Assembly: GCA_013349725.1 (NCBI GenBank) | Contig: DUZB01000396.1 | Coordinates: forward strand, 495-7,286 | DNA: 6,792 nt | DNA from: Deltaproteobacteria bacterium | GTDB lineage: Bacteria; Desulfobacterota; DSM-4660; Desulfatiglandales; Desulfatiglandaceae | Reading direction: 5' to 3' | Part shown: piece by piece, positions 6,350 through 6,792 of the stretch | Layout: each line of letters begins with the position of its first letter | Numbering within the stretch: the stretch's first letter is position 1 | Notes under the pieces: model-generated | Told to the model about the DNA's origin: nothing | Seen by the model: the letters and a program-made list of their open reading frames with translations, nothing else | Databases searched by the model: none | Made by a program: the position numbers and the translations under genes

Positions 6350-6427
6350 CTTGAAATTTGAAACTGGAAACTTGGTAACTGTCTGGATAGTCTTTTCTTT
6401 CACAAGTTTCAAATTTCCAGTTTCAAG
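6350..6427. repeat. Inverted pair of heptamer arrays between cyoB' and cyoC'
   Basis: The left arm (6350-6374) reads as heptamers CTTGAAA, TTTGAAA, CTGGAAA, then CTTG. The right arm (6403-6427), read on the minus strand, gives CTTGAAA, CTGGAAA, TTTGAAA, then CTTG. The arms agree at 21 of 25 positions, and the two middle units are in swapped order. The spacer is 28 bp. The pair occupies the 231-bp gap between the cyoB stub stop and the cyoC start (6265-6495), which otherwise shows only a short CTCTTAAGAG palindrome (6277-6286) and a run of eight Gs. Confidence 0.85.
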
Positions 6428-6495
6428 TATTGCACACGAACAGCCCCAAAATTTTTTCCTATATGCCTATTTAACCTTTAGCGCAGGTGTGCATA

Positions 6496-6650
6496 ATGCC
6501 AACCGACGCTTCGACCATCGACTCCATTGATCCCGGTCAACCTGAACACTCCGATACCGTCGCGATTCAGACATTCGGTTTCTGGATATATCTCATGACC
6601 GATCTTGTCCTGTTTGCAGCGATCTTCGCGACCTATGCCGTTCTGGCCGG
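6496..6650 (+). pseudogene. cyoC: N-terminal stub of cytochrome bo3 ubiquinol oxidase subunit III (cyoC)
   Basis: The first ~51 codons of a CyoC protein. After a short hydrophilic leader comes [20 protein letters not shown] followed by YAVLAG, which matches the first membrane helix of CyoC ([20 protein letters not shown] then YAVL in E. coli, from memory). The ATG at 6496 has AGGTG about 7 nt upstream; an in-frame GTG at 6487 is less likely. CyoC homology ends near 6650, about a quarter of the way through a normal ~205-residue protein. The frame then continues through unrelated residues to a TGA at 6790-6792, so the predicted product is a 98-residue hybrid. The following sequence belongs to cyoE in another frame, which shows that a deletion removed the rest of cyoC and what lay between. 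Confidence 0.85.
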
Positions 6651-6792
6651 AACTATGCCGGCTACACCGGCTACCTGTACCTGGCGGTTACAACCGCGGC
6701 TGGTCTGTCCTGGCTATATACCGCCTGGTCGGGCTATAGGACATCCGATGATCGAATCTGGTCCAAAAAACTCTTTGTCTCCTCCATCCTGA
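6651..6792 (+). pseudogene. cyoE: C-terminal part of haem O synthase (cyoE), running off the right edge
   Basis: Read one frame away from cyoC, codons from 6651 give NYAGYTGYLYLAVTTAAG, LSWLYTAWSGYRT, then SDDRIWSKKLFVSSIL. These match the C-terminal region of protohaem IX farnesyltransferase, whose E. coli version has GGYAGYKYLVVAA and ADDRIWARKLFGFSII at this place (from memory). DDRIW-x-KLF is a strong family signature. The enzyme adds a farnesyl group to haem b to make haem o for the bo3 oxidase. The catalytic Asp-rich motifs, near the N-terminus, are absent. The frame is open to the window end, where some 30-40 further codons would be expected. It has no start of its own and is fused out of frame to cyoC, so it is a truncated remnant. 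Confidence 0.8.

Noticed and set aside
6339..6530. 63-codon plus-strand frame over the heptamer arrays
   Set aside because: Its sequence is the translation of the arrays and spacer, and it overlaps the cyoC start in another frame. There is no coding evidence.

Overview
The window looks like a piece of a bacterial chromosome, most probably from an anaerobic Desulfobacterota-type (deltaproteobacterial) organism. This assignment is an inference. It rests on a complete ferredoxin-dependent 2-oxoacid oxidoreductase operon, medium GC content, and unusual short-period intergenic repeats. No rRNA or other taxonomic marker is present.

Layout: (1) 2-1246 (+): most of a dynamin-superfamily GTPase resembling the EHD branch, cut by the left window edge, with two C-terminal membrane segments. 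(2) 1247-1501: a convergent intergenic region holding a perfect 26-bp inverted repeat made of hexamers. (3) 1502-4419 (-): a four-gene operon, transcribed korD-korA-korB-korC, encoding 2-oxoacid:ferredoxin oxidoreductase. Genes D/A and A/B are tightly coupled, but B and C are separated by 149 bp filled by octamer arrays in inverted orientation. (4) 4467-5078 (-): a toxin-antitoxin pair, a Phd/YefM-type antitoxin followed by a PIN-domain toxin, 47 bp upstream of korD on the same strand. (5) 5168-5311 (+): a short remnant of a TolC-type outer-membrane efflux protein. (6) 5301-5864 (-): an intact-looking histidine phosphatase with a good sigma70-like promoter. (7) 5992-6792 (+): the wreck of a cytochrome bo3 ubiquinol oxidase (cyo) operon. 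It has the last ~90 codons of cyoB, a 231-bp gap holding heptamer arrays in inverted orientation, the first ~51 codons of cyoC, and then, out of frame, the C-terminal part of cyoE.

How the parts relate: the Kor complex would oxidise a 2-oxoacid (2-oxoglutarate is the favoured guess) to the acyl-CoA and pass electrons through its own two-cluster ferredoxin subunit to ferredoxin, which is normal anaerobic metabolism. The right-hand 1.7 kb is a decaying region in which an aerobic terminal oxidase and an efflux system have been reduced to stubs.

The most unusual signal is shared by three separate gaps (1313-1398, 2064-2207, 6350-6427). Each holds a pair of degenerate short tandem arrays facing each other. 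The repeat period differs each time (6, 8 and 7 bp), but the architecture is the same. Each occupies a gene boundary, and two of the three boundaries lie inside operons. No standard feature type explains this.
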